This document shows, piece by piece, positions 31,812-44,188 of a stretch of DNA of 64,000 nt. Below the pieces are notes generated by a model. It was not told the DNA's origin. It saw nothing but the letters and a program-made list of their open reading frames with translations, and made no database searches. The DNA comes from Martensiomyces pterosporus (Eukaryota > Kickxellomycota > Kickxellomycetes > Kickxellales > Kickxellaceae): contig MU603950.1 of NCBI GenBank assembly GCA_025201845.1, forward strand, positions 125,709-189,708. The letters are read 5' to 3'. Numbering within the stretch: the first letter of the stretch is position 1; every line of letters begins with the position of its first letter. The translations under genes and the position numbers were made by a program.

Positions 31812-32720
31812 TGTTGCCTGCTGAACCAAGTGCTTCGTTGGCTATCGACGTGGAGATGCAGTGCTTATTGGTACAGAATATGTATAGGCGCGAAAATATA
31901 AAAATGCGATTTTTGAGGTTCAAGAAGGGCTTGAGCAGCCAGCGCCAAAAGCAAGAAAAATAAGCGCACACGCCATGCACGTGCTCCTAATTGATCAACG
32001 GATTTCGCATGGTCTCGATCACCCTCGGTTGAGCGAAAGTGGGGAGAGGGAGAGGCGGGTAGGCTATAGCGGGGCGCTTGTGGTGGCGAAGCAGCGATTC
32101 AACCTTTCATTTTCACAGGAGGCTCAGAATACCCTAAGAAAAGGTAATGGTCGCTGTTTGGCGCATCCATCGGGAATCTCGAATCCACCGCACAGCACAC
32201 ATCCAACCCGGCCGTCGCGATGCAGCGGAGCATCCGTTGAGAGCGTGAAGCGGTGTCTTTCCCTGCGGCCCTATCGCGGAAATGCCAAGATTGGCTGTTT
32301 CGAGGAAATTGGTGGAAATGCGAAATTCTGACAAGACAGACTTGAATCGGCCTGTGGTCACTTGAGCGGAGAGACGGAGCTTGGAAGAGCGACAACTCGC
32401 GTGTTTGTGGTGGCCCGCAAAGCACGCAATGTGCCAAAAGCAGCAGCGGCAGTGCTGGATTGCGGTGCCCTATTATCAGAGGCGGGCGAGTGAGGGATTC
32501 CGCCATTGGCGACCCAATTCGGAGAGCGAGGCGCGTGGGTGTGTGCTGTGTGCGAGCGTGAATTTCATATTTTTGCTCGTGTTGGAGCGCCCACGAATCC
32601 GCAGGGGGCCAAGCTTTGGCGCCGGGAAACCCAGCCCTTCCACACACAGAACAGAGAGACATAGCCGCACTAACTACCAACATATGTGTCCCTGATGTCT
32701 GGAATCATGTAGTAGTCACC
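31812..32720. other. Divergent promoter region, RS protein and eL29
   Basis: About 0.9 kb without a supported gene. It holds promoters for both neighbours. The eL29 leader (32640-32720) is short and AC-rich; no spliced leader is evident. Confidence 0.45.
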
Positions 32721-32912
32721 ATGGCCAAGTCGAAGAACCACACCAACCACAACCAGAACAAGAAGGCTCACCGCAACGGTATCAAGAAGCCCAAGACCTA
32801 CCGCCACCCTTCCCTCAAGGGTGTTGACCCCAAGTTCCTCCGCAACCAGCGCTTCGCTAAGCGCGGCACCCTCCTTGCTGTCATCAAGGCCCGTGCTGCT
32901 GCCAAGAACTAG
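32721..32912 (+). CDS. RPL29: 60S ribosomal protein eL29
   Basis: Small basic ribosomal large-subunit protein of 63 residues. It has the diagnostic start [19 protein letters not shown] and continues [29 protein letters not shown], matching eL29 in full. The length is close to that of yeast eL29 (59). ATG 32721 has a CACC context just upstream, a strong initiation context. The frame is open upstream, but those residues are not part of the family. No intron interrupts the coding sequence, whereas many eukaryotic ribosomal protein genes have one near the start. Confidence 0.96.
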   Translation: MAKSKNHTNHNQNKKAHRNGIKKPKTYRHPSLKGVDPKFLRNQRFAKRGTLLAVIKARAAAKN

Positions 32913-33125
32913 GGGCGGCCTCATGGTTGATTCCGAATCTATTTCCTGTCGGTAAACACTCCGCATGTTTTTGAAATAAGAATCAGTTCTGGCCAGGTTT
33001 GGCTTTCTTCTAAGCGACAACACCGTGTGGGAACGCTGTACAGTAGGTGCTGCTATTAGGCAGGGTGATCTGGGTAACTACTAAAATGTAGAGAGAAAGC
33101 GAAGATGCATGTAGGCCTGGGGCAG

Positions 33126-36100
33126 CTATTGCGTGATATCGACGCGCATCATGCCCTTTACCAGCGACACGTAGTCGGTGCTAGAGAACGCCAGCTGGTG
33201 GGTTTCTAGGAAATGGACAATCTCAGCCAGGTCAAGGTATGCGCGGGCCATCTTATCGGCTTGGTTCTCGTTAGCCCACCACTCGATGTTGTCTATATGG
33301 ACCTTGGCTGCCAGCAACAGGGCATACGGCAGGGTGCGGCGGAACGATGCAAAGACTGAGTTGGCCACCTCGTGCAAGTGCGCTTCCTGCGCTCTGATCT
33401 TCTCCTGGAACACGTCCTTCAGCCTCTGCATGTGGCTCTGCCTGGCTCCCTCCTGCGGCGGCGGCTGGGTGGGGTCAGAGTCGACGTCCATCATGCCGCT
33501 GCTCTCGGGGTTCGTCGCCAGCGCCTCTGGCGTGCCTTCATTCCTTGCCCGCAGAAGCGGATCGGGCCCGGTGACCGGGGACTGCGTGGCCGTGGGCACC
33601 TTGAGCGGATTCGACTTTCTGATGCCCGCCAGCGTGAGCACCCACTGCGGCACGCCCGGGTACTCGCCGCGCAGGATCCTCGATACCTGCTGTGCTGCCG
33701 TGGTCGTGCGAAGCCACAGGTCCTTGACGTACTGGTCGAACGCAGCAAGCAGCTCGTTGTCCTCGTTCTCGCGCTTCGCAGGCTCTGGCAGCGAGCTAGA
33801 GAGCTCGTAGTGTATCTGAAACACCATGCGGTACAGGTGGATGTTGAGCACAGAGTACAGGATAAGCATGCTCAGCTGGTGCAGGTGCGGGATCTCGATT
33901 CCCGGCGCATACGTCTCGCAGTCAAGCACCGGGTCGTTGAAGCTAGCCTCGACGCCATTGCTCGTTCGCCTGCCACTACCGCCAGTGGCCGCTACGCTGG
34001 GTCGCGAAACAGGCGTCCACTGCGATGTGCCTGTGTTCGACGGTATTGCCAGCCGCTGTAGAATGTCCTGGCGCACCATCTCGAATATGCGCTCGACACG
34101 CTCGACGTTTGCCCGCAGGGTCTTCATCTTGTTCGGCCATGTCATCTGCATAAACATTGGGATGTAGTCGTTGCCATAGGGCGAGCGCGGGCGGAACAGC
34201 AGGCTCATATCAGCCAAAAACGCAACCAGATGGCTCATCGAGAACCCGTACTCGATCTCCGACATCAAATACAGGTTGTCGCTCTTGCGCACCGACATCT
34301 CCTGGCCCAGGGTCAGGCGGTTGAGGTCGTCTCCTGGCTGCGCTCGCGAGTAGCCTTCGCGCAGGTACCTTGGAACACGCTCCGGTGCCTGGTACGTGAA
34401 CTCGGGCTGGTCCCACTCCTTGGCAGTGCACGGGAAATGCACAAACATCCGGGCCTCGTTGACCATCGTGGGCAGCCGCTCGGCAATAGAGCAGAACCGC
34501 TCGTTGGTAAACAAAGTCCACCACAGCCGCCGCCGCAGCTCCGCCTCCAGGGGAGTCAGCGCCTGGGCCAGCGGCACATGGTCGCCGGAGAAGTCGCCAG
34601 GAATCAGTGCCAGGTCGTCGCGATGCGTGGTGCCCTTCTTGGGCGGCTCGAATATGCCAAAGTGGAGCTTTGTCGCAATAGCCCGTGTAGGCGCATCGAT
34701 GGCGTGGTACTCCATCAGCTGCGCCAGCCTGGTGGCCTTGCACCAGTACATGGAGGCCTCCTGCCACCGAGGAGTGCCAAAGACATAGAGCGAAAGGAGC
34801 GCCAGCCCTTGCACCACCTCGACGCTGGGCCTGTTGAGCTCTGCTGACAGCGCCACATGTGCCTTGGCTGCAAAGTACTCCTCTTCAATAAGCACCTCTG
34901 CCTCCGACAGCGCATGGCTATGCAGCAGAGTCCGGGCGGAGAGCGCACGCAGCGAGAACCAGACGAAATGGCTAACCGTGCCATCGCGTATCTGGTTAAG
35001 AAACGAGGGCTTGTGGATGATTGGGCACTGGTGGTGGATGAAACAAAAGTAGTTGTGCACGGCCTTTTCCGCATGCTCCACCCGCCTCTCCATGCGCAGC
35101 AACGTATCGTGGATCGGCGTGCACGTCGGCTTTTGGTCTGCCTGCTGCCTGTTCGCCGCTGCGCCAGCGTCTATTGTTGCCGCGGCCTCAGCAGCCGCCT
35201 CCTTTGCTTGCACCAGCGCATCCTGGCTAGCACTCGATATGTTCTTTGTGACATAGGAGAGGTGGTCGAGTGTGCTCTGCACGCAGTCCGAGTCGACGCC
35301 CTTTTTGGACATTGCGACTGCCACGTTGCCCAGCGTAAACGACAGCGCGTCCTTCTCCATCGCATGTGGTCGCCGTGAGCTGACGGCAGGGAGTTCAGGA
35401 GCCGCATGCGGCAGAGCAGTGTGACCCATTGCTTGGGGCTGCAAAAGAGGCGGCATGGGCGGCGGCGCAGTAAGGGGCAAGAAGCTGCTGGTGCCTCCCC
35501 CGCCAAACCCAATCGTGTCGCCCTGGGCACTGAATTGAACAGGCGGGCGAATGGACGTCATCAGCTGCACGCGGTGGTCAATCTCGCCGGCACCAGGGGT
35601 CGACAAGTCCGCGCCAGCAAGCGCAGCGGCAGCGCTGGTCGCATACACGCCGCCCGCACGGTGGCCTGCGCCCGAGACTGCAGCGCCTGCAGCGCCATCA
35701 AGAGCCTGCAGATTGGGCGGAAACGAAAACGAGAGGCTTTGGATGTCCACGTCGTCTATGCTATTGCGCGGCGGCGCATCACGAGGGGCTGGGAATGTGC
35801 CAAAGTAGTCGCTGCCATGCACGTCTGTCGTTGCCGAGCCAAGGTACCCAGACAAAATCCCCTGCTGCGTGTTCATAGCCTCTATATCCAAAAGACTTGA
35901 GGGATTGAGCTGCTGCTGCTGCTGCTGGTGCAAGCCGATTCGAGATCCCTGCAGTGGCAATTGAGCCGACACAGGCATTGAGCTTTCATCCGGTGGCTGG
36001 TTCGCCTGGCCATGCTTATTTAGAGCATGATGCGGCTGATGCCCTTGTGACTGGCTGTATCGGCTAGCGCCATTGCCAAACGCAACGCAGCCATTGTTGA

Positions 36101-37199
36101 GGCTGCTGGCTGCGCCTGTCTGGCTATTTTCGCCGCCGCCATTGTTGTTAGCCGCTGATGTGGGTGTTGTAGATGTGGCATGCTGGTGGAACTGAAATGC
36201 CGGATGCGACGAACGGTGCGTGAGCGCAGGCACCATGGGCGAAGACAACTGCTGCTGCTGCTGGCTGTTGTGGTCGGCAGTCGGCGATATCTGCATTGTG
36301 CTGGTAACGGGGGTTTGAATGGTGCCTACATCAATGGCACTAGTCGTCAAATGAAAGGCTGTGGACTGGGGGAGCGGTCCCTGCTGCTGATGCAAACTAT
36401 CCCCCCTTGCAGCAGCAAACAATCCCATGCTGTGGTCACCGGAGTATGCATGCGACGTTTGCTGCTGCTGCGATTGCTGCGATTGGAAAAATGCAGTGGA
36501 TGAGGACGTGGGGACACGAGAGAGCTGAGTGTCAACGGCTGCTGCAGCTGCAGCACTTGAGTGTGTCATGCTGCCCGTGGCAGCAGCACCATTACCACTG
36601 CTGCTGTGTGGGATGCCTGATGTGGGCATGGCACCCGATGTCGGCCACTGACTAAAATAAGCAGGTGCTGAGGCCATGGAGTTAGCGACTGAAAACGCAT
36701 GCTGCTGCTGAGCCTGACCGACTGAAAACGCAGTGGTGGTTCTTGGGGGTGTTTGGGAGAACCCAATATTGGTCACTACCGCTGCCATCGCCGAGCCCGC
36801 ACTGCTGGCCTGTGTGGACGACGAGACACTCGGAGGATAGTAGGGCATGGCGGTCTGCCTGTGCTGCTGGGATTTGGGCGGGCGACCGCGTTTTTTCTGA
36901 GCCAGATACGTGCAAGCCATGCCGCGGCTAATGCAGTTGCCGCAAGAGGGCTGGACGCCGTCGCACCGCACCTTTTTCCGCCGGCAGCTCGCACACGCCT
37001 GGTTGACTCGCCCAGCGGCTGCCGTTGTTGTGCTCGCCGTCATAGATGGCTGCTGTGGCGGTGGTATGCTGCTGCTTGCTGCTGCTGCTGCTGTTGTCAT
37101 TGACGCATTAGGCGCTGCTGCCGCCGCTTGTATCGTCTTAGCAGTAGTAATGTTGGTAGTAGAGGCAGTGGTGTGAAATTCAGTCTGCCGTAGAGATAG

Positions 37200-37245
<46 letters not shown>

Positions 37246-38165
37246 GAATGCGAGGAAATCGAGACGCCGCTGGTGGTAGGGTGGGTAGTGGAGGTGCTCA
37301 TTGGAGCAACAGAATCTAAGCAAAAGCTCGAATCAGTAATTGAGGCGGAAAGAGCGGGAAAGAGCGGGTTGAATGAACCGCTTGTACTGGGGGTGGAATT
37401 GCGAGTACGGCCAATGCCGTAGACTCCAGGGCTTTTGTAGCTGCCTATGTAGCTGCTGTGTGTTTGTCCAGAGTCGCGGCGCTGCTGTGTGTAACGAGGG
37501 GCGGCGACTGTCGCAGTGGGGCGATGCTGCTGCTGGTCAAGGCAAAAAGAAGCGGAAGAAGTGGAAGGGGTGGAGGCGGGAGGAATAAAGGCGGTGGTTA
37601 CGAGGGTGAAGAGAGGCAAAGGAGAGGCCAAAGAGAGGCTATTGTTGTTTGCTGTTGAAGTAACCGAGGCGGGGAGAAAACACGTTTGCTTATTATCAGG
37701 CGGCTGCTTCTGGTCGGTGGGGGTGCGAGGCTGTCCTCCTGCCCTGTCCGCTGTGGTGCACACGGAGCCGAGTGCGACAGATGTTGAGGGCAGGACCATG
37801 GGGGCGTCGATCGCACCCCCTCCTCTGTTAGCGGCGACGGCAAACGTCGCGACTGGGCCCAGCAATGCCGACATTGCGCCTGTGCCGGGAGTTCCGAGTG
37901 CGGGAGGTGTCAGCAGCAGGACTGCCTGGTGTGAATCCAGCCGTGCCCCGCCGCTCTCCTTTTGCTCGGCCAGGAAGGCCTGAAGGAGCCCCGTGTGGCC
38001 CTGGCCCCGCGCTGCGTGTCCTGGGCGCGGCAGCTGCTGCATTGGCTGCTGCCGCATTGGCTGCTGCCTGTTCTCCCTGGGCTGATCTGGCGAACCCATC
38101 CAATAAGAGAAATCCTCAAGGCGCCTGGGTGGTTGGTCGTGGGGAGGTGTTGGGGGAAGGTGCAT
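33126..38165 (-). CDS. Very large Zn2Cys6 transcription factor C
   Basis: Regulator of 1679 residues. The zinc cluster is C391-x2-C394-x6-C401-x6-C408-x2-C411-x6-C418 (codons 36995-36912), with an AT-hook-like KKRGRPPKS after it. The N-terminal 390 residues and a long block after the cluster are Ser/Thr/Gln/Ala-rich and disordered, with a polyQ tract coded by the CAG array at 37204-37244. The fungal transcription factor domain starts near AVHNYFCFIHHQCPIIHKPSFL and includes LRRRLWWTLFTNERF. ATG 38165 starts a proline-rich segment. It lies about 2 kb from the ILV5 gene, but its cluster spacing is canonical and gives no evidence that it is the Leu3 orthologue. Confidence 0.9.
37204..37244 (-). 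repeat. CAG/CTG microsatellite coding polyglutamine
   Basis: About 13.5 perfect units (CTG on the plus strand) encode a polyQ run in factor C. Shorter CAG arrays occur elsewhere in the same gene and at the N-terminus of factor A (near 20482). Confidence 0.9.
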
Positions 38166-40113
38166 TGAGCTTTAATATGGACTGCTTGCTGCTGTGAACT
38201 TCAAGGAACACGCATAGACGCGCCTCTGGTGCTTGGGTGTGTGCGGGGGTGGGAGACAAGAGTGGAAATGGCAGCGGGGTCCTAATGCTGGCGTCTGTGT
38301 AGGGCGAGTGCTTCTTAATTGTGATGACTAAAAATGTGAGTAACAAGCTCCGGAGAGGGGCAAGGGCGTATTAAAAAATAAACGAAATGAGAGTTTAGGC
38401 CGGCAGGGTTGTGTGGAGGAAAGTAAGGGAGCGCCAATGCATGAGGCGTTGGCTGGAAAGGCAAATGACTAGTGCTGATTTCTGGTTTTGGAATTTTTGG
38501 TAGTAGCACACAAACCTCCAGCGCCTTTAAAAGGGGCAAATGAGGGACCAAGCCCATGTTAACGGGATGCTCGTCCTTGCCTTGCCGGCAGATCAACGCA
38601 ATATGTACTCATCTCTTCCGTCCTCTACACCCCAATTTGTGGATGCCCAAGCAGGCCGGCTGACTGTTTTCCTTCTAAATTTGGCTGCTCAGTGATGGGA
38701 CCCGCGTTGCATGGCAGTAGCCTGGACGAAGCAAAAGTCGGCAACACAATGCCAGAAAGGCGGGTACGATCGTTGCCACTTGTGCTGTTGCGCAGCCTGC
38801 TTTTTCAATGCACTCAACAACAAGTACTGCTCCAGTGCCCCCTCGATGGAAGCGTCGATGCATGCCCTTCTTGTTGGATTGTGTGGCTATGACAGCCGCA
38901 ATAACAACAACAGCAGCCTCGCTCTCTCGCGATCCGGCTTACTGCTGCTCTCCTTCGTTTATTCCTCTACCGGAAGCAGCTGCCCAAGGCAGTCCAGAGG
39001 GTTGTCTCCTTTTCTCGGACAGACCTGGCAGGCACTGGAAGCCCATCCCGGCAGCATGTGTGCAAGTTTGCCAAGCCTAGGCACAATACGCCTGCAATTT
39101 CCGGCCATCCTCTGCAGCCATGTTCAACCACTCATGTGGACGGTAGCTAGAATATATGGCGATCTATAAATAGCGGCCATGTAAGGCTTGCCTCTTGACG
39201 TTTATACACCACGCATTGATGTCTCCAGCACTGCAATTACCGATTGCACATTTGGCCACTGTTTATATCCATATTCCATTATTCAGCATGCCCACAGCGT
39301 ATATGGCCAATGCAACTGCCAACTGAAGCTGGCTGTGAGCTGCCGTTTCTTTGCTGAGAGGTGCTGCAACAGGCGCGCTAAAGGAGGCGAGGGGAGCGCC
39401 GGTTTCGCGCCAAGGAGCACGCTGCGAAATGGCATGTGCACCTTGATGGCCGAAAGCCAAGTCTGCTGTCCTGTGGGCAGGCAAAAAGGGGGCGTTTTTC
39501 GAGAGCGCCCGTCCCTCTCACAAACCCCACAGCATGCCGCTGCTTACATTGCTGCTGCTCATCCGCAGTGCCAGCGGCGAAAAGAGGCAGGTGACAAGCA
39601 AGGAGCAGCGCACCATGGTGGGAAGGAGGGGGAGGCGTCTGCGGTTGCAGATACACAGGTGCTACCAAAAAAAAATAGCTCTGGTGCCGCTGAGATGTAG
39701 TGGACCTGGCACGTCTCTGGCAGATCTGCCATGGCTGTGCAGCGTCGTACTCCGTAAACAATGCAGGAACTGCATCCAAAACAAGACAGCCACATTTGGG
39801 CAGCACGGGAGTGGCGGGCATCCAGGCGCCAGCAAACAAGGTAGCCGATCAAGTTACAAAGGTAGCACGCACGCAGGCGCACACTTAGCGTCTCCGAAAT
39901 TACATGTGGGTGCCTTGCGGCTGAAGATGGCCGAAGCACTTGGCTACCTTGCAATGCCTGCAACATTTCGGCCAAGCACAAAGCCGCGCAACACACTCGG
40001 CCAGCCATGGCAAGGGAGAAAGGCTTTTTTATTTAGAGAAGCAGAAGAGTGAAGGCTGGAAAACGAGAAACTTGAGAACAGGCACTGAATGTGCCTCCAG
40101 CAGCAGCAGAAGC
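38166..40113. other. Long intergenic region between factor C and ILV5
   Basis: About 1.9 kb, upstream of factor C and downstream of ILV5. No supported gene. A good TATA box on the plus strand (TATAAATAG at 39165-39173) is not followed by a convincing reading frame, so it may drive a noncoding transcript or be chance. Confidence 0.45.
39165..39173 (+). promoter_or_regulatory. Orphan TATA box
   Basis: TATAAATAG in a gene-free stretch. Downstream plus-strand frames start without ATG and have no family features. Confidence 0.25.
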
Positions 40114-42057
40114 CTACTTGTTGTTCTCGGGGCGCAGGCTGCGGACGGTCTTGCCGGCACGCCAGATCTCGGACTCGCGGATCTCCTCGAGCTCCACCTC
40201 CAGGGACTCGCGGTAGTCCGGCTGCGAGTTCTTATCAAGGGCGCGCTGGCTCTCGGTTCCGTTCTTCACAGACTCGTAGAGGTCCTTGAAGACAGGGAGC
40301 GAAGCATCGTAGAACTTCTGGTGCCAGTCGAGGGCACCACGCTGAGCAGTGACCGAGCAGTTAGCGTACATCCAGTCCATGCCCTTGGCTCCAATAAGGG
40401 GGATGAGGGACTGGGTGGCCTCCTCGACGGTCTCGTTGAATGCCTCCGAGGGCGAGTGACCCTGAGCGCGGAGCACGTCGTACTGGGCGCGGAACAGGCC
40501 GTTGATGGCACCCATGAGGATACCGCGCTCGCCAAAGAGGTCCGAGTACACCTCCTTCTCAAACGTGGTCTCGTAAAGATATCCCGACCCGATGGCAACG
40601 CCAAGAGCGACAACGCGCTCGTGGGCGTGGCCAGAGGCGTCCTGGTAGACGGCGATGGAGGAGTTCAGGCCCTTGCCGTCGAGGAAGAGGGTGCGGAGGG
40701 TGGCGCCGGAGCCCTTGGGGGCGCACAGGACGACGTCGACGCCCTCGGGGGCCTTGACGTGGGTCTGGTGGTGGTATGTGATGGCAAAGCCGTGGCTGAA
40801 GTACAGGGTCTTGCCGGGGGTGATGTAGGGCTTGATCGTGGGCCAGAGGTCGCGCTGGGCAGCGTCAGAAAGGAGGTTGAGGACGATCGACCCCTTGTCG
40901 GCCGCCTCCTCGATGGAGAAGAGGTTCTTGCCGGGAACCCAGCCCTCGGCGACGGCCTTCTTCCACGAGCGACCGTCCTTGCGCACACCAACGATGACGT
41001 TAAGGCCGTTGTCGCGCAGGTTGAGGCCCTGGCCGTGGCCCTGGGGGCCGTAGCCGAGGACAGCGATGGTGTCGTTCTTGAAGTAGTCAAGGAGCTTCTC
41101 CTTGGGCCAGTCAGAGCGCTCGTAGACCTTCTCCTCAACGCCTCCAAACTCGAGGGTCTTGAGGCCGCGGGTCTGCTGGAAGCTCTACAGATTGCAGTGG
41201 CCAGGAAAAAGCGAGGCAGGATTAGCAGTCTGGTCGGGTGACCGGGCGATTCGCCCTGCAGTCTGGTGATACCGCGATAACAAGGGGCGAGGGGGCATAT
41301 CGATGCCACTCGGATTGGGAATCAAGGCGGCAAGAGGCCGCCCCCATCCGGCTCCAAAGATAACAGACAGACGAGTGAGCAAAGAGTCGATCCCAGAGTG
41401 CTGTGCCGCTGACTCCATTAGGAAGGATGCCAGTTGCAGCGGCATTCACATGGCTCAGCGCACACCGCAAAAGCGGGGCCAAGCAAGGGGCAGCTGCCAT
41501 GAAAAGCAGGCTGGGCACCTGGATCTGGGCACAGCCCTGTTTTTTTGGGGAGGGAGGGAGGGAGGGGAGCGGCAGCCTTGCCCAGTTGCTGGCAAAGAGG
41601 TTCAAAACACGAACAAAAGGCCGATCCAGGCTGCTAGGACTGGGTCTCTGGAAGCTGGCTGGGCGCAAGGCAGGACACATGCATGTGTGGATTGGGGGCA
41701 GCAGCTGGTTACGGCGCGGCTAAAGTGCTGCTGCTGGCGAATGCAGCAGGAAAAGACCAGAGGAAGGAAAGTAACGCGTCATGAGGCTTGTTGCGCGCCG
41801 TGTTCCCATCCACTCGTGTGTACAAGCATCGCATCGAGAGCGCCATCAAGCCTCAGCCGAGGCGGGGGCATGGGCGAGCAGCAAAAGGGAGCGCACACAC
41901 AGGGTGAGCTGAGAGGTGGACTTACCGAGGCGATAGCAGGGGCAGCGGCGCGGGCGGCGAAGCGGGGAGCAGCGCCAAGGACGCGGGTAGCAAGAGGAGC
42001 GCGGGCAGCCGACAGGGCGGTGCGAGCAAGAGCGCGAGTAGCGGTGCGGGAAGCCAT
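40114..42057 (-). CDS. ILV5: Ketol-acid reductoisomerase, mitochondrial
   Basis: Second common step of valine/isoleucine synthesis: NADPH- and Mg-dependent isomerisation and reduction of acetolactate or acetohydroxybutyrate. Coding sequence on the minus strand joins 42057-41926 and 41184-40114 (400 residues; yeast Ilv5 is 395). Exon 1 encodes 44 residues rich in Arg/Ala with no acids, a mitochondrial presequence. Exon 2 starts SFQQTRGLKTLEFGG and has the nucleotide-binding motif GYGPQG (88-93). KGSGATLR and the Glu-rich C-terminal helical domain follow, as in class I enzymes. The phase-0 intron uses GTAAGT and CTGTAG. It is divergent from the first ILV6 gene. The TATA-like GATAAAA near 42140-42147 lies about 85 bp upstream. 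Confidence 0.95.
41185..41925 (-). other. 741-nt intron of ILV5
   Basis: Donor GTAAGT (after 41926) and acceptor CTGTAG (ending at 41185). The intron separates the presequence exon from the mature enzyme. It contains a 13-bp near-perfect palindrome GGGCGATTCGCCC (41244-41256) and a G-rich run near 41550-41570. No gene is seen inside. Confidence 0.85.
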
Positions 42058-42980
42058 TGCTGCTGTTTTGTTTTGTGTGAAAGCTGTGTTCGTGCAGATC
42101 AAATGGACGAAAGGAGATGCCTTGACGCTGGGTCTTGACCTTTTATCTTGCAGAAGAGAAAGGCGTGTTTAAAATCGTGGAGGAGGGGGTTTGTACAGAG
42201 TTGCGATTCCAAAACGCCAAGTGCTGCCGGATGGGCCATGCTTTATACCAACAATGGCGCGCCTCTCTTGCAGCGCCAGCTTCGCCTGCCCCTGCTCCGA
42301 AAACCACCACAGAAGAGGCAATAAAAGGTGCAGCCGCGTTTCTCTGATAGCAGTTGCTGACTCACATTTCCAGCCAACGAGCAGCGGAGCTTTGCAGACT
42401 CCAGATGGACACAGCTCATGCTGAAGGGAGGCTGTGCTCGCCTCAAGCCGGGCGATTGGCTGGAGGATGGCCGGGAAGGGCAGCCCAGCTGGCCTGGAAA
42501 ATTGCGCGCACAGCAGGACATACAAATCGCCTGTGCTGCTCGTTTTGCACTGAGATCGCGGATCGCCAGCTGGTGCCGCGCCTGCTCTTGCCAGGCAGCG
42601 CAAGGAAGGCATGTGTCAAGCGGCAGCCCGGGCAGCGGATGGGCGCACTACTGACTAATCTGGGATTGAATGGGTTGATGACACACTAGCAGCACAGTCA
42701 AGGCAGGGCGCTTTTCCTCTAGAGCAGCAGCCCATGGACCACCGCTGCCCCTTGCCTTGCAGCCGAGGGAGCGATGCGAGGAGGGAGCTCCAGATGCAGA
42801 GAAGCAGAGAAGGCTTTGCGCCAGAGGCAGCGCACAATCGCCGCCGGCCAGAGCCGAATCAGTCACCTGCCATCCCTCCCTCTGCCTGCCTCGGCCAGCA
42901 GCCATCTTCCTCTTCTTTGCTTTTGTCTGTGATAACCACACGCTCTTTTCGTTATCTCTCACCACACTCTCCTAGGACAA
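42058..42980. promoter_or_regulatory. Shared divergent promoter of ILV5 and ILV6a
   Basis: 923 bp between the ATGs of ILV5 (minus) and ILV6a (plus). It contains a perfect TGACTCA at 42358-42364 and a one-mismatch copy (TCAGTCA, 42859-42865). No coding gene is supported inside. Confidence 0.6.
42358..42364 (+). promoter_or_regulatory. Gcn4/CPC1-type site TGACTCA
   Basis: Perfect match to the bZIP amino-acid-control element, 301 bp from the ILV5 ATG and 617 bp from the ILV6a ATG. Confidence 0.5.
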
Positions 42981-43928
42981 ATGCTTGCAAAACACGCCTT
43001 CACAGCTGCATCGTCGACAGCCTTGAGACTGGCACGCACCAGTGCCCCCCGGTTCAGCACCAGCGCGCGCGTCGCAGCGCACAAGGCGGGCAGTGCCACT
43101 GGCGGCGGCCTGGGCACCTGGTACAATACGGAGTCGACGGCAGACGCCGTGACGAACATCATCTACAAGACCCCGACGGCGCAAAAGACGTCGCACCACA
43201 TCCATGTGCTCAACTGCTTCATGCAAGACGAGCCCGGAATCCTCACCCGCGCTACGGGGATCATGGCCGCCCGCGGGTACAACATCGACAGCGTCGTCGT
43301 AAGCCGCACGGAGATCCCCGGGCTCAGCCGGATGACCATCACGGTCAAGGGCGAGCAGGCGGTGGTGCAGCAGGCACGCAAGCAGCTGCAGGACCTGCCG
43401 CAGGTGTGGGCGGTTGTTGACCTGAGCGATGCCAAGGTCGTTGAGCGCGAGATCCTGCTCATCAAGCTGTCGACTCTGGGGCCTGATCATGTGGCCTGCA
43501 ACGCGAATACGTGCACGCCCCGTCAGCCACTGCTGCCCAGTGCCGTGCACCGCCGCGAGCGCAGGGCCATCGAGGAACAGAGCGCTGTGGACCAGGACGC
43601 TGATCTGGACTACTCAAAGGCGCCGCATGTGCAGATTGTTGAGAGCAGCAAGAGGCTCGGGTATATCCGCAACCTGGCCAACATGTTTGGCGCCAAAATC
43701 GTTGACGTCGGTGCTGAGTGCTGCATCGTTGAGCTGTGTGCCAAGTCGGAGCGCGTCGATGCGTTTATGAAGATCGCAGCGCCGTTTGGCATTCTGGAGG
43801 CTGCACGTTCTGGACGCATGGCCATGTCGCGTACGGCCAAGCTCTCGCTCTTCGAGGACCATGCGCCTGCCGAGGAGGTCGAGGAGAAGGGGCCAGCCCT
43901 CGATCTCTCCAGCCTGCCGCCCAGCTAA
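42981..43928 (+). CDS. ILV6: Acetolactate synthase regulatory subunit, paralogue a
   Basis: Regulatory subunit that stimulates the catalytic subunit and confers valine feedback inhibition; mitochondrial. 315 residues (yeast Ilv6 is 309). The N-terminal 40 residues are Arg/Ala/Ser-rich, a presequence. The ACT domain (about 73-147) has CFMQDEPGILTRATGIMAARGYNIDS and VVSRTEIPGLSRMTI, all strongly family-like. After a linker containing HRRERRAIEEQSAVDQDADLD, the second small-subunit domain runs through YIRNLANMFGAKIVDV and PFGILEAARSGRMAMSR. It ends DLSSLPPS as fungal Ilv6 proteins do. The gene is intronless. It lies upstream of a second ILV6 in tandem. Confidence 0.95.
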   Translation: MLAKHAFTAASSTALRLARTSAPRFSTSARVAAHKAGSATGGGLGTWYNTESTADAVTNIIYKTPTAQKTSHHIHVLNCFMQDEPGILTRATGIMAARGYNIDSVVVSRTEIPGLSRMTITVKGEQAVVQQARKQLQDLPQVWAVVDLSDAKVVEREILLIKLSTLGPDHVACNANTCTPRQPLLPSAVHRRERRAIEEQSAVDQDADLDYSKAPHVQIVESSKRLGYIRNLANMFGAKIVDVGAECCIVELCAKSERVDAFMKIAAPFGILEAARSGRMAMSRTAKLSLFEDHAPAEEVEEKGPALDLSSLPPS

Positions 43929-44181
43929 GCAGCATCCCTTGCCGCATCGCCCCCGCTTCTTCTTTCTTGCTAGCAAAATAAAACAAGTGACGCCCCAATC
44001 CCTCCTGTTACCCGTGCGCCGCCCAGGCATCTGCTGGCCTGCGTGCCCAAGTCTAGCTAGCAACAGTCGCATGCACAGTCGCATGCACAGTCGCTGCATA
44101 AGGTGCTCTCGGCGGATTGCTCACCGGTAGACCTGCCTTATTGACGAACACGGAAGAGCGGGGATCAGTCATGTTTATTGC

Positions 44182-44188
44182 TGACTCA
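44182..44188 (+). promoter_or_regulatory. Gcn4/CPC1-type site TGACTCA
   Basis: Perfect site about 350 bp upstream of the ILV6b ATG. Confidence 0.5.

Noticed and set aside
39188..39700. 170-residue frame after the orphan TATA box
   Set aside because: It has no ATG start, no family features, and overlaps other open frames of similar length on both strands.
39940..41241. 433-residue plus-strand frame antisense to ILV5
   Set aside because: Mirror of the conserved reductoisomerase codons; Val/Leu/Gly-rich with no domain.
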